From: Flavobacteriales bacterium
Lineage (GTDB): Bacteria; Bacteroidota; Bacteroidia; Flavobacteriales; BACL11
Assembly: GCA_002683775.1 (NCBI GenBank)
Contig: NYTT01000039.1
Location: 1 to 34,384, forward strand
DNA: 34,384 bases
Direction of reading: 5' to 3'
Below, one piece after another: positions 1 through 8,329 of this stretch (the stretch's first letter is position 1; the number at the start of each line of letters is the position of its first letter). A model generated the notes under the pieces. The model made no database searches. It saw only the letters and a program-made list of their open reading frames with translations, and was not told where the DNA came from. Made by a program: the position numbers and the translations under genes.

Positions 1-206
1 AGATATAATTGACCTCCGAAAGACATGAAACTTTTAAATAAATTCGCAAGTGAACTGATAAATGAGAAGATACCAAATTCAGAAAGTGACATAAATCTAG
101 CTAACCCATAATTAAACAACCACCTCGAAAGAAAGTTTACGCCATTTGAAATGGTATTAGAAAACAAATATCTAATTACTTTATTATTTAAAATAAATGT
201 TTTCAA
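1..206 (-). CDS. Polysaccharide flippase (Wzx/MATE-type), N-terminal fragment
   Basis: This is an open frame of 68 codons that runs off the left edge of the window, so only the N-terminus is visible. The translated end contains a first hydrophobic helix followed by LARFMSLSEFGIFSFISSL, which resembles the first loop and second helix of Wzx-type polysaccharide exporters of the MOP superfamily (pattern 'ar.ls..efGifs'). Such proteins flip lipid-linked repeat units across the inner membrane. An in-frame TAA lies four codons upstream of the first usable start, TTG at 206. The next ATG (92) would cut off the first helix, so TTG is preferred, as in several genes of this locus. It lies 68 bases downstream of the gpsA-like gene on the same strand and probably belongs to the same operon. 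The identification rests on a short stretch. Confidence 0.55.
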   Translation of the reverse strand, partial: MKTFILNNKVIRYLFSNTISNGVNFLSRWLFNYGLARFMSLSEFGIFSFISSLANLFKSFMSFGGQLY

Positions 207-274
207 GAAAATATATTATTGTCTTTTAACTTTAAAATAATGTTTTGTAGCATTGTATTTAATCACAATTAACA

Positions 275-1258
275 TTAGTTTATTCCTTTGTAGTCTACTA
301 ACTCATCAAAATCTATTACAAAATCTTCTTTTTTATCAGCAAAGAAATCATGGATTTTATTAAAAATTGGTAAATTTTTCTTTTCATCATTACCAATAAT
401 ATCATAAATAATATTAACCGCTCTTAATCCTTCTAAAATTACTGAATTTGATTTATAGTCTGCATTAAAGAATCCTTTACCAATTAATAGTCCAAGAGTC
501 CTATTACGACTTAAATCATTTAATGATGTAAGACATAAATCACCAAAACCACATGCTAAAAACAATGTCGCTTCATCACCACCTGCAATTTTAAGTATCT
601 TCTTTACTTCAACAAAGGCCTTAGATAGTATCATAAATCTAGTGTTTGGAGAATTATATTTAGCATCTACAACACCTATTACTAGTGCATAAATATTCTT
701 CAATACACTTAAAAGCTCAACGCCTCTAATATCGTCAGTATAATCAAGATGAAGTGCTGTTTCTCTTACAATAGAATTGATCAATTCATATTGATTTTGA
801 GTGTCATATCCAAGAGTTAATAAAGTGTCAGCATGCTCCATTACCTCAACAGCAAAAGAAGGGCCTTTAAGTGTAACAATATTCTCAAATCCTATATCAC
901 TTCTTATACTATCTACGATAGTCACGCCATTACTCATCATTCCTTTTGATAAATTAACAAGTAAGACATTATCTTTGAAATTTGCTTTTAATGCTGTTAA
1001 ATTTTCAATAATCACATTAGAAGGCAATGCAATAAAAACGATATCAGCTTTGCTTAAATCATTGATGTTAGTCGTGGCAGTAAGAGATTTGTTAAGTTGT
1101 TTATTTGGAAAACAAATTTTATTAGTATTAAGTGTATTAATTTCCTCGACCTTCTTCGAATTTCTTGAATATAAAAAAACATTATTACCAGGATTAAATG
1201 ATAGTTCGTTAGCAATCGCTGTACCAAAAGTACCTGCACCAAGTATAATAATATTCAT
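275..1258 (-). CDS. gpsA: Glycerol-3-phosphate dehydrogenase [NAD(P)+], divergent
   Basis: A protein of 327 residues of the GpsA family, which interconverts dihydroxyacetone phosphate and sn-glycerol 3-phosphate in the cytoplasm. The N-terminal Rossmann fold carries GAGTFG at 7-12. The family motif GPSFA is at 132-136, the expected catalytic lysine is K187 in VLKN, and GFGDLCLT with SRNR (250-253) forms the C-terminal substrate/cofactor region. Length is normal for the family. The stretch after the catalytic lysine (about 198-215) is unlike the usual GANARTALITRG region, keeping the Asn and following Arg but not the TRG. The gene sits 18 bases downstream of the dehydratase inside the polysaccharide operon. 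It may therefore supply glycerol phosphate for a glycan substituent rather than be the only phospholipid enzyme; that role is inferred from position. Confidence 0.85.
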   Translation of the reverse strand: MNIIILGAGTFGTAIANELSFNPGNNVFLYSRNSKKVEEINTLNTNKICFPNKQLNKSLTATTNINDLSKADIVFIALPSNVIIENLTALKANFKDNVLLVNLSKGMMSNGVTIVDSIRSDIGFENIVTLKGPSFAVEVMEHADTLLTLGYDTQNQYELINSIVRETALHLDYTDDIRGVELLSVLKNIYALVIGVVDAKYNSPNTRFMILSKAFVEVKKILKIAGGDEATLFLACGFGDLCLTSLNDLSRNRTLGLLIGKGFFNADYKSNSVILEGLRAVNIIYDIIGNDEKKNLPIFNKIHDFFADKKEDFVIDFDELVDYKGIN

Positions 1259-1276
1259 AAAACAAAAGTAGTATGT

Positions 1277-3130
1277 TTAACCTAACTCTGTTGTAAAACC
1301 GTCGATATGTTTCAACAATAACTCTTTAACAACCTTTTCATCTTGTGTTTCACGCGCTTTTTTTATTGCATTTACACAACTCAATATTGTATCAAACGAA
1401 ATTTTATTTTCTTTAGCTTGCATAATTCTAGGATGTTCAGATTGTGTAACTTCAGTTCCAATAAGAAGTTCTTCGTAGAGCTTTTCTCCTGGCCGTAAAC
1501 CGGAAAATTCAATTCGTATATCTCCATCAGGATTTTCATTATCAATAGGTGTAAGTCCACTAAGATGAATCATCTTATATGCCAAATCAATTATCTTAAT
1601 AGGTTCGCCCATATCTAAAACAAAAACCTCCCCCCCTTTGGCCATTGATCCAGATTGCAAAACAAGTTCAACAGCTTCAGGAATTGACATAAAATATCTA
1701 GTAATATTCCTATGCGTTACAGTAACGGGACCTCCACTCTTTATTTGCTTTCTAAAAAGGGGGACAACAGAACCAGCTGATTCTAAAACATTACCAAAAC
1801 GAACCATAGAAAAGCAACATTTACTTCTTTCTGAATAAGCTTGTAGTATTAATTCTGAAAGTCGTTTTGAAGCACCCATTACATTAGTAGGTCTAACAGC
1901 TTTATCTGTAGATACTAGAACCATATTCTCAACTTTTAACTCATCACAAATTCTCGCAATATTATATGTGCCAATTACATTATTATGTGTTCCTGAAACT
2001 ACATTCATTTCAACCATTGGAACATGTTTATAAGCTGCAGCGTGATAAATAGTGTGAATATTATTAGAATTAATAATTTGCTTTAATTGGTAATAATTAG
2101 TTGTTGTACATAAAGAAGGTATAATCTGTATATCATTCGCTTTTGAAGAAAGCTCAAGATGAATATTATATAGATTAAACTCTGAATTATCTAATAAAAT
2201 CAACTTATTTGGATTTAATTTAAAAATCTGTCTGGCAAGTTCAGATCCAATACTACCACCTGCACCTGTAATTAAAATATTCTTTCGAGATATGTTCTTT
2301 TCAAGTAAGTCTTTTTTAGGAATTACAGGTTTTCTTCCTAAAATATCACTTACATCCACATGCTTTATATTATCAATTAGAAGATTCCCATTTACAATAT
2401 TATTTATTGAAGGTAATAATTTAACTTCTATAGGAAACTTTGTTAATCGCTTTAAAATATCAGCTCTTTGTATATCGCTAGCTGAAGGAACAGCAAAAAG
2501 TAAAACTTTTGCATCCTTATTTTTTATTAGTGAGTCAATCTGATTAACTGGAAAAACTTCAAGGTAGTTTAATATTGTGCCTTGCTTATTTTTATCATCA
2601 TCAATAAAGGCAATTGGATGAAATGAATCACTTTTTCTCAAACTTTCCTCTAATTGTACTCCAGCATCACCCGCTCCATATATTATAGTATTTTTTCTTA
2701 AATTCTCAAAGCTCTCCCAAGAATAAAGAAATCCTTTAAAAACGAATCTACTAGAAATAGCAGTGAAATTGATAATAAACCAAAAAATTGGTAGTACTGA
2801 TCTTGGCATATTTGACTCTCTAAAAAACATCATAAAGAATCCAATTATTAAACAACTAATTGTAGTAGCATTAAAAGTCGTATAAATAACTTTTATACCA
2901 ATATATTGTAAAACAGATCTATACATACCAAACCTAATAAACAATAGTATCATTATAATTGGTGTTAACACAAAAACCCACCATGATGGCAATAGATATT
3001 CTACAGGAAATGGTTCTCCTAGCCTTAAAATAAATGCAAAATATAAAGAAAATAATATCATAAATAAATCAATAAATGACATTATAATTTGCTTATAAAC
3101 TCTTTGTAAGTTCTGTAATCTAAGCTTCAT
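1277..3130 (-). CDS. Membrane-anchored nucleotide-sugar 4,6-dehydratase (PglF/WbpM/CapD family)
   Basis: A protein of 617 residues, the full length of the membrane-anchored polysaccharide biosynthesis SDRs. Four hydrophobic helices lie at about 14-35, 50-68, 78-103 and 112-131. A first Rossmann-like domain has YGAGDAG at 151-157, and the catalytic SDR domain has TGAGGSIG at 288-295, AAAYKHVPMVEM at about 364-375, STDKAV at 407-412 and NVMGASKR at 416-423. M418 replaces the usual SDR tyrosine and K422 is kept; this is the known signature of PglF/WbpM enzymes, which make UDP-4-keto-6-deoxy-HexNAc from UDP-GlcNAc. Its ATG overlaps the end of the aminotransferase gene by 11 bases. The product should be the substrate of that aminotransferase. 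The exact stereochemistry cannot be read from sequence. Confidence 0.92.
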   Translation of the reverse strand: MKLRLQNLQRVYKQIIMSFIDLFMILFSLYFAFILRLGEPFPVEYLLPSWWVFVLTPIIMILLFIRFGMYRSVLQYIGIKVIYTTFNATTISCLIIGFFMMFFRESNMPRSVLPIFWFIINFTAISSRFVFKGFLYSWESFENLRKNTIIYGAGDAGVQLEESLRKSDSFHPIAFIDDDKNKQGTILNYLEVFPVNQIDSLIKNKDAKVLLFAVPSASDIQRADILKRLTKFPIEVKLLPSINNIVNGNLLIDNIKHVDVSDILGRKPVIPKKDLLEKNISRKNILITGAGGSIGSELARQIFKLNPNKLILLDNSEFNLYNIHLELSSKANDIQIIPSLCTTTNYYQLKQIINSNNIHTIYHAAAYKHVPMVEMNVVSGTHNNVIGTYNIARICDELKVENMVLVSTDKAVRPTNVMGASKRLSELILQAYSERSKCCFSMVRFGNVLESAGSVVPLFRKQIKSGGPVTVTHRNITRYFMSIPEAVELVLQSGSMAKGGEVFVLDMGEPIKIIDLAYKMIHLSGLTPIDNENPDGDIRIEFSGLRPGEKLYEELLIGTEVTQSEHPRIMQAKENKISFDTILSCVNAIKKARETQDEKVVKELLLKHIDGFTTELG

Positions 3131-4253
3131 ATGTATCTCTTATAGTATTAACAACTCTTTCTAAATCTTGATGACTCATGTTAGTTCCTGATGGTAAACA
3201 GATTCCTCTGTTAAATAAATCCTCAGAAACTCCGTTTGTATATGATAAACAATCAGAAAAAACAGGCTGCATATGCATTGGTTTCCATAGTGGTCTACAT
3301 TCAATATTATTCTTCAGCATATATGAACGTATAGTATTAATATCTATTGTGCTATTTCTATCTAAAAGTATTGTAGTAAGCCAGTAGTTAGAGAAACATT
3401 TACCTTTTTCTTCAAGGAAAGTAATATCTGAAATATCTGAAAGTGAATTTTTATAAAAATTAAATATTTCTCTTTTGCGCTCAACACGATGAGACAACAC
3501 ATCCAACTGTCCTAAACCTATTGCGGCACAAACATTGCTTATTCTATAATTATAACCTATTACAGAGTGTTGATAATGAATAACATCATCTCTAGCTTGT
3601 GTAGCTAAAAATTTAGCTCTATCTATTAGCTTTTTATTGTTAGAAACTAATGCGCCTCCAGATGAAGTAGTTATAATTTTATTTCCATTAAATGAATATA
3701 TACCAAAATCTGAGAAGGTTCCTAAAGGTTGATTGTCGTATTTAGAACCTAAAGCTTCTGCGGCATCTTCAATAATTGGTATTTGAAACATTTTTGCGAT
3801 TTCAGTAATTTCATTCATCTTAGCTGGCATACCGTATAGGTGAACCAAAATAATAGCTTTAGGTTTTTTTCCCTTATTTATTTCACTTTGAATTGCTTGT
3901 AAAAGCAAATCAGGACACATATTCCAACTTTCTCTTTCGCTATCAACAAAGATAGGATTCGCTCCCAAATATTTTATTGGATTTGCTGATGCTGAGAAAG
4001 TGAATGTGGAGCATATAACACTGTCATTAGTATTAATGCCTAATAAAATTAATGCTAAATGAATAGCTGCTGTACCACTACTTAATGATGCTACACTATG
4101 ATTTAAAGATAATTCAGATAATCTAGCCTCAAATCTATCAATATGTGGACCTGCTGGTGCAATCCAATTTGAGTCAAAAGCTTCATCTACATATTTTCTA
4201 GATTCAACACTAATATGTGGTGAAGAAAGCCATATTTTTTTCTTATTACTCAA
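3120..4253 (-). CDS. PLP-dependent DegT/DnrJ/EryC1/StrS aminotransferase (PglE-like)
   Basis: A 377-residue sugar aminotransferase of fold type I. The PLP Schiff-base lysine is K192 in SFNGNKIITTSSGG, the PLP-binding Asp is D163 in EDAAEALGS, and SLSSGTAAIHLAL (57-69) forms the phosphate-binding segment. It should transfer an amino group, usually from glutamate, to a 4-keto sugar nucleotide, most plausibly the product of the dehydratase encoded next. The opening KKIWLSSPHIS at 4-14 is typical of PglE-like enzymes. The start is TTG at 4253, inside a TTGA overlap with the stop of the phosphoglycosyl transferase gene; no ATG would retain this conserved N-terminus. With its neighbours it forms a PglC-PglE-PglF set, although no PglD-like acetyltransferase is present in the window. 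Confidence 0.92.
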   Translation of the reverse strand: MSNKKKIWLSSPHISVESRKYVDEAFDSNWIAPAGPHIDRFEARLSELSLNHSVASLSSGTAAIHLALILLGINTNDSVICSTFTFSASANPIKYLGANPIFVDSERESWNMCPDLLLQAIQSEINKGKKPKAIILVHLYGMPAKMNEITEIAKMFQIPIIEDAAEALGSKYDNQPLGTFSDFGIYSFNGNKIITTSSGGALVSNNKKLIDRAKFLATQARDDVIHYQHSVIGYNYRISNVCAAIGLGQLDVLSHRVERKREIFNFYKNSLSDISDITFLEEKGKCFSNYWLTTILLDRNSTIDINTIRSYMLKNNIECRPLWKPMHMQPVFSDCLSYTNGVSEDLFNRGICLPSGTNMSHQDLERVVNTIRDTYEA

Positions 4254-4834
4254 TTTGAAATTCTAAAAATTGTAGCAAATATAATCTTAAAGTCAATCCA
4301 AATACTGTTATTATAAAAATAATCTAAGTTAATTCTAACTTTTTCTGGGTATATTACATTGTCATTATAAAATTTAGGATTTTTTTGTTGTGATAGCAAT
4401 AACTCTTCGTTAATAAATTTGATGCTTGCTGGACCAGTTATCCCAGGTCTTAATTTTAAAATTTTTCTATGATCTCCCTTAAGTTTATCTGCATATCCTT
4501 TAACATCTGGCCTAGGCCCTACAAAACTCATATCTCCAAATAAAACATTTATCAACTCAGGTAGTTCATCAATCTTGTATTTTCTTAGAAAATAACCAAG
4601 CTTAGTAATTCTAGAATCTCCTTTTACAGATATAGTATTATTATTATTATGATCTTCATACATTGTTCTAAATTTTATCATTTTAAATAAAATTCCATTT
4701 TTACCTACTCTTTCTTGAACAAACAATATACTTCCATCCGAACTAATCTTAACCAATATTGAAATAAATAATAAAAAAGGTGAAAGAAGAATCAGGGCAG
4801 TAAAAGACATAATAAAATCAATTAATCTTTTCAC
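4250..4834 (-). CDS. Monotopic phosphoglycosyl transferase (PglC-like sugar transferase)
   Basis: A protein of 194 residues, matching the minimal catalytic unit of the PglC/WcaJ bacterial sugar transferase family. It moves a phospho-sugar from a UDP-sugar to undecaprenyl phosphate and so starts the lipid-linked repeat unit. The N-terminal hydrophobic segment (about 7-30) contains Ser-Pro at 18-19, which bends the re-entrant helix in PglC. FVQERVG (38-44), KFRTM (54-58), the catalytic Asp-Glu dyad at 89-90 in KIDELPELINV, and MSFVGPRP (102-109) follow. The small size, without the extra N-terminal membrane domain of WbaP/WcaJ, favours a PglC-type enzyme. The GTG start lies in a GTGA overlap with the preceding glycosyltransferase gene. 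The donor is probably the di-amino or amino-deoxy sugar made by the adjacent genes, which is an inference. Confidence 0.92.
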   Translation of the reverse strand: MKRLIDFIMSFTALILLSPFLLFISILVKISSDGSILFVQERVGKNGILFKMIKFRTMYEDHNNNNTISVKGDSRITKLGYFLRKYKIDELPELINVLFGDMSFVGPRPDVKGYADKLKGDHRKILKLRPGITGPASIKFINEELLLSQQKNPKFYNDNVIYPEKVRINLDYFYNNSIWIDFKIIFATIFRISN

Positions 4835-5583
4835 TTAATTCTCTTTTTTAGTGCGTTAATAGCATAATTAACAAAGCAAAATAAACTATACAATAAAGAT
4901 AAATTTTCTATGTCTCTGTAAACTCTCCATACATCTGCTGCAGCATGTAACTTATTTGAAGTGTTTGATGTTGAAACAATTCTGTAGTTAGCATAAGAAG
5001 TTTGTAAACCATATGCATTGTATCCTCTTTTCATAATCTCTAACCAAAGAGCCATATCATGAGAGGATTTTATTTTTGGGAACTGAAAACTACCAGTTAT
5101 CTTTCTATTTATTACGACAGTAAGACACCCAATAATTGTATTTTTTAAATAGGAATTATACGAAATCTCCTTTGGCGCTCTAACTACATTGTTAGTTATA
5201 TCTCCAGATTGTGAAGTAATTGTATAAGATGTAAAAGAAAATGCAATATTTTTTTTTGTCATAAAGTTAATCTGTCTCTCCAATTTTAGAGGTTCCCAAA
5301 AGTCATCAGCGTCCAAAAATGCAATAAAGCTTCCATTAGCATCTTCTAAAGCAATATTTCTAGCTACTGCGGCTCCATGATTTTCTTCAAGCTTAATTAT
5401 TCTAATTCTAGAATCAATATCAGACAATAACATGATTTTTTCCAAAGATGCATCTGAGGAGCAATCGTCGACGATTATCATTTCCCATTTATTATAACTT
5501 TGAGCAATAACTGAATTAACACAATCTTCAATGTACTGCTCTGAATTATAGCATGGCGTTATTATAGAGACTAAATTATCCAA
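4831..5583 (-). CDS. Family 2 glycosyltransferase
   Basis: A 250-residue GT-A fold glycosyltransferase. The start VSIITPCYNSEQYIEDCVNS is the classic GT2 opening, IIVDDCSSD (36-44) binds the nucleotide, and FLDADDFW (89-96) contains the DxD-like metal-binding motif. It is expected to act at the cytoplasmic face of the inner membrane, adding one sugar to the growing undecaprenyl-linked repeat unit. The C-terminal 30 residues are hydrophobic and basic, consistent with peripheral membrane contact. The start is TTG at 5583, eight bases inside the end of the upstream gene; the conserved N-terminus requires it. Donor and acceptor sugars cannot be predicted. Confidence 0.88.
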   Translation of the reverse strand: MDNLVSIITPCYNSEQYIEDCVNSVIAQSYNKWEMIIVDDCSSDASLEKIMLLSDIDSRIRIIKLEENHGAAVARNIALEDANGSFIAFLDADDFWEPLKLERQINFMTKKNIAFSFTSYTITSQSGDITNNVVRAPKEISYNSYLKNTIIGCLTVVINRKITGSFQFPKIKSSHDMALWLEIMKRGYNAYGLQTSYANYRIVSTSNTSNKLHAAADVWRVYRDIENLSLLYSLFCFVNYAINALKKRIK

Positions 5584-6397
5584 TATTATTTTTTTTATGA
5601 TACTCTTCTTGCTTTAAAACTACTCCTATTTTTTTAATAAACTTAATTCTACTCTTAGCAAAGAATGTCCGCAGAGGATATAATAAGTAAATGACTAGCT
5701 TGATAAAAGGATGGTATTCAATATGCAATTTACAATAAGCTTTTCTAAATCGAAATTTATCAATAAGGAACGATTGTACATTTGTTTCATGCAAGATGCT
5801 TCTTGTACCCTCGTTTACATAAGATAGATTCAAGTTATTAAGGTAATAATTATTCATAGTATAATAAAGAACATAGCTTGGATATTTTTTAAGATAATCT
5901 ACATGAAATTTAATAGTTGAATAATAGCATTGATTATTAACAACTTTATTTTGACTATATGCAACTAAAACATTATTTTTTTTATCAAATACTCCCCAAA
6001 ACTCCCAAGATTTTTCAAGAGAATTAATAAAGTGAATAAACTGATCTCGTGACATTGGACTATTAATTGTCTTATATCTTTTAAAAGCAGCTTCATACAC
6101 ATTAAAGCCACTCTCAATTAATATCTTTTTATTAATCATCTTAACTTCAAATGATTTAAATCCTCTTCTGATTTTACTTCTTGTATTTACACTGTAATCT
6201 TCAAGCTTAAGAGCTTTATCATTTATTAAATACCAGAAATTAGATTCTTTCTTTTTGTCGAAATCAGAAACCCATCTTGCAAAGTAAGCTCGCTCTTGAA
6301 TAATTTTTTCTTTAATCAGCACTAAATCCGTATCAATTTTAAGATGAGGGGGGACTTCAGGAATTAAGGCTCCATTATATTTCTTCCAAATATTCAA
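5576..6397 (-). CDS. Possible FemAB/BioF2-like acyltransferase in polysaccharide locus
   Basis: A 273-residue protein of uncertain family. Segments such as NTRSKIRRGFK (about 92-102), VYEAAFKRYK, WGVFDKKNNVLVAYSQ and the following CYYSTIKFH resemble the GNAT-fold layout of FemAB/BioF2-like proteins, which transfer acyl or aminoacyl groups in cell-surface and glycan pathways. There is no signal peptide; a hydrophobic stretch near 229-245 (FIKLVIYLLYPLRTFF) may attach it to the membrane. The start is TTG at 6397, two bases after the upstream stop, and an in-frame stop shortly upstream excludes a longer form. It overlaps the next glycosyltransferase gene by eight bases, so it is firmly inside the operon. 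It might add an acyl or amino-acid group to a repeat-unit sugar; this is a fold-level guess. Confidence 0.5.
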   Translation of the reverse strand: MNIWKKYNGALIPEVPPHLKIDTDLVLIKEKIIQERAYFARWVSDFDKKKESNFWYLINDKALKLEDYSVNTRSKIRRGFKSFEVKMINKKILIESGFNVYEAAFKRYKTINSPMSRDQFIHFINSLEKSWEFWGVFDKKNNVLVAYSQNKVVNNQCYYSTIKFHVDYLKKYPSYVLYYTMNNYYLNNLNLSYVNEGTRSILHETNVQSFLIDKFRFRKAYCKLHIEYHPFIKLVIYLLYPLRTFFAKSRIKFIKKIGVVLKQEEYHKKNNIG

Positions 6398-6399
6398 GG

Positions 6400-7131
6400 T
6401 TAATATATTTTATGAAGTATGTAAGTATAGAGATCAAATTGAAGGTCTCGAATCTTATATTTAAACGTATCTATCTTGCCTAAACTCTTTCGTACATTTG
6501 ACACGTTTAATCCTAAAGATTGTAATTTATTTTTTGCTAATGGATTCCATACTCCTTTAACAACACCATTAACAAATGGAATTATATTTTTTCGAGTTGA
6601 ATAAAAATCATCAAAAACAAACGACCTATAATTACCTTTTCTCTCAAACTCCCAAGCACTCTCATCTTTTATTAATAAATTAAGTAAAATCTCCTTCTTC
6701 CAAAACGACCAAATAGTAGAATTCTTATAAACAGTTTTATTATTTTTCTTAAAAAAAAGATTACTTACCCTTTTGCCTTTTGAAATTGACCTGTAAAACT
6801 GTAAGTAATTAAAGTCATTATCAATGGAATATCGCATCATTTCTTCAATAACTTTATTATCAACTTTTGCAGTTAAAAATAAATCATCAAAAGTCAATAA
6901 TATATAATCTTGATTAATTTTAAGTAAGCTTTTAATTAGGTTATCAGACCAAGATATTTCATTTCCAATCTGCAAAGAATTGAACATTACTCCATTAAAT
7001 TTTTTGTGGTTAGTACTTAGGTAAACAGGCAGTTTTAAATCCTTCCAGAATTTTAAATACGTTTGCTCTAAAGTGGACCATAAATCTTCTGAATCATCAA
7101 AGGTTGATATTAATACAGCAATATTATTCAT
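6400..7131 (-). CDS. Uncharacterised glycosyltransferase-like protein of polysaccharide locus
   Basis: A protein of 243 residues that I do not place in a named family with certainty. The N-terminus NNIAVLISTFDDSEDLW and the central YILLTFDDLFLTAKVD, an acidic pair after a hydrophobic strand, resemble GT-A glycosyltransferases. WSDNLIKSLL, a WSFWKKEILLNLL segment and ESAWEFERKG recur, as I recall, in unassigned proteins from surface-polysaccharide clusters. There is no signal peptide or clear membrane helix. ATG at 7131 is preferred; a TTG nine bases upstream would also be in frame. Either way the start overlaps the end of the O-antigen polymerase gene, and the next gene begins two bases after the stop. 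A role in building the repeat unit is likely from context, and its reaction is unknown. Confidence 0.6.
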   Translation of the reverse strand: MNNIAVLISTFDDSEDLWSTLEQTYLKFWKDLKLPVYLSTNHKKFNGVMFNSLQIGNEISWSDNLIKSLLKINQDYILLTFDDLFLTAKVDNKVIEEMMRYSIDNDFNYLQFYRSISKGKRVSNLFFKKNNKTVYKNSTIWSFWKKEILLNLLIKDESAWEFERKGNYRSFVFDDFYSTRKNIIPFVNGVVKGVWNPLAKNKLQSLGLNVSNVRKSLGKIDTFKYKIRDLQFDLYTYILHKIY

Positions 7132-8329
7132 GACTTGCAATTAAAGGTTTATGTATAACAATAAATGAAATAATTACAAATAATAATCTAGAATCATTTA
7201 ACATACCACTAACCAAAGAATTAAAAAAATAGAAAAGAAATAAATAAAATAAAAGTGGATACAAAGAAGATTCATCTTTTTTAAATTTTATCATTTTACT
7301 ATAACTCATATAAGTTATATATATTATCAACAGAATGAAAAGGAGCATAGTATGTATTCCATATTCACACGCTATTTCTAAAAGTAGATTGTGTGGATAT
7401 TCTAATGGCATTAAATGAGTTGGATTTAGCTTATTAGCAATAACCTGCCAATTACCTGCTCCAACGCCAAGAGGATAGTTTTGCATCACTAATAGGGCTC
7501 CTACCGCTAAATTTGAACGAGTACTAGTTGATTGCTTACTCCCTCCTTTTTTAGCTATATTCATAAAAACTCTTTTAGAGTTTCCAAGTTTAGAAATCTT
7601 TTTATCCATTCCAGTAATTAAGATTGTGGATATTAAAAAAGCAATAACAATTGTGATCTTTAATATAATTCTGTTGAAATTAAGTATGACAAAAATAAAA
7701 CCTGTAATAAATAGTCCTAAAATTGGACCTCGACTACCAGTTGCTAAAGCAAGTATAAAGAAAATAGTTATTAGTGGAAACTTATAGATTTTAGCAATAT
7801 TCTTTGGCAGAAAGAGTAACGTAATGATAGCAAAACCCATCCATCTTGCAAAAACAATTGGCCCTCCTCCTAAGGCAGTCATTCTGCCATCAGCTCTAAC
7901 ATCAGTTGACAAGCCGAATACAGCTAAAATTGCTAAAAAAATCGATACGCCTAATAAAATATAAAATGTTCTTAACACACTTTTTTGATTGTACTTTTCT
8001 GCAAAAATAATAGAGAGTGGAATTACTATTAGCCAAAAATTAACTGCTTTTTCTATACTATATGATGAAATATCAAAAATCATCCAAAGAGTTGGTGTCA
8101 TTATTACAGCAAGCAAGTAAAAGAAATAGAAAATTAATTTAGTTTTAGTGAGTATAATTTTTTTGATTGAGAAAAACATAATTATAGCAGAAAAAAGATA
8201 AACAACACTAAAAATGATACCAAAATTAAAATCTTGAAATTCAAGCCTTTCATCATATACTCTTCCAATTGCTAGCATAGCGCATGAAGAAAATAGAAAT
8301 ATCCAATTATATAATGACTTAACGAACAA
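7124..8329 (-). CDS. O-antigen ligase/polymerase (Wzy/WaaL family) membrane protein
   Basis: A 401-residue integral membrane protein with about ten or more hydrophobic helices. The O-antigen ligase/polymerase region is recognisable from LATGSRGPILGLF (about 195-207, with R200), the long periplasmic loop containing NYPLGVGAGNW (284-294), and EYPHNLLLEIACEYG (310-324, with H313), the motif where the catalytic His lies in this family. It should either polymerise undecaprenyl-linked repeat units (Wzy) or ligate the chain to lipid A core (WaaL). With flippases and a Wzz-like protein in the same operon, Wzy is the more likely role. The start is TTG at 8329, overlapping the flippase gene by 11 bases; the next Met would cut into the first helix. 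Ligase versus polymerase cannot be settled from sequence. Confidence 0.85.
   Translation of the reverse strand: MFVKSLYNWIFLFSSCAMLAIGRVYDERLEFQDFNFGIIFSVVYLFSAIIMFFSIKKIILTKTKLIFYFFYLLAVIMTPTLWMIFDISSYSIEKAVNFWLIVIPLSIIFAEKYNQKSVLRTFYILLGVSIFLAILAVFGLSTDVRADGRMTALGGGPIVFARWMGFAIITLLFLPKNIAKIYKFPLITIFFILALATGSRGPILGLFITGFIFVILNFNRIILKITIVIAFLISTILITGMDKKISKLGNSKRVFMNIAKKGGSKQSTSTRSNLAVGALLVMQNYPLGVGAGNWQVIANKLNPTHLMPLEYPHNLLLEIACEYGIHTMLLFILLIIYITYMSYSKMIKFKKDESSLYPLLFYLFLFYFFNSLVSGMLNDSRLLFVIISFIVIHKPLIASHE

Noticed and set aside
801..1271. Long plus-strand frame of 156 codons over gpsA
   Set aside because: Shadow of the gpsA coding region on the opposite strand; no family motifs and no start signals.
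7870..7896. GG-N10-GC (sigma-54-like) match on the minus strand inside the O-antigen polymerase gene
   Set aside because: It lies inside coding sequence (the MTALGG region), has poor flanks and no downstream gene start.
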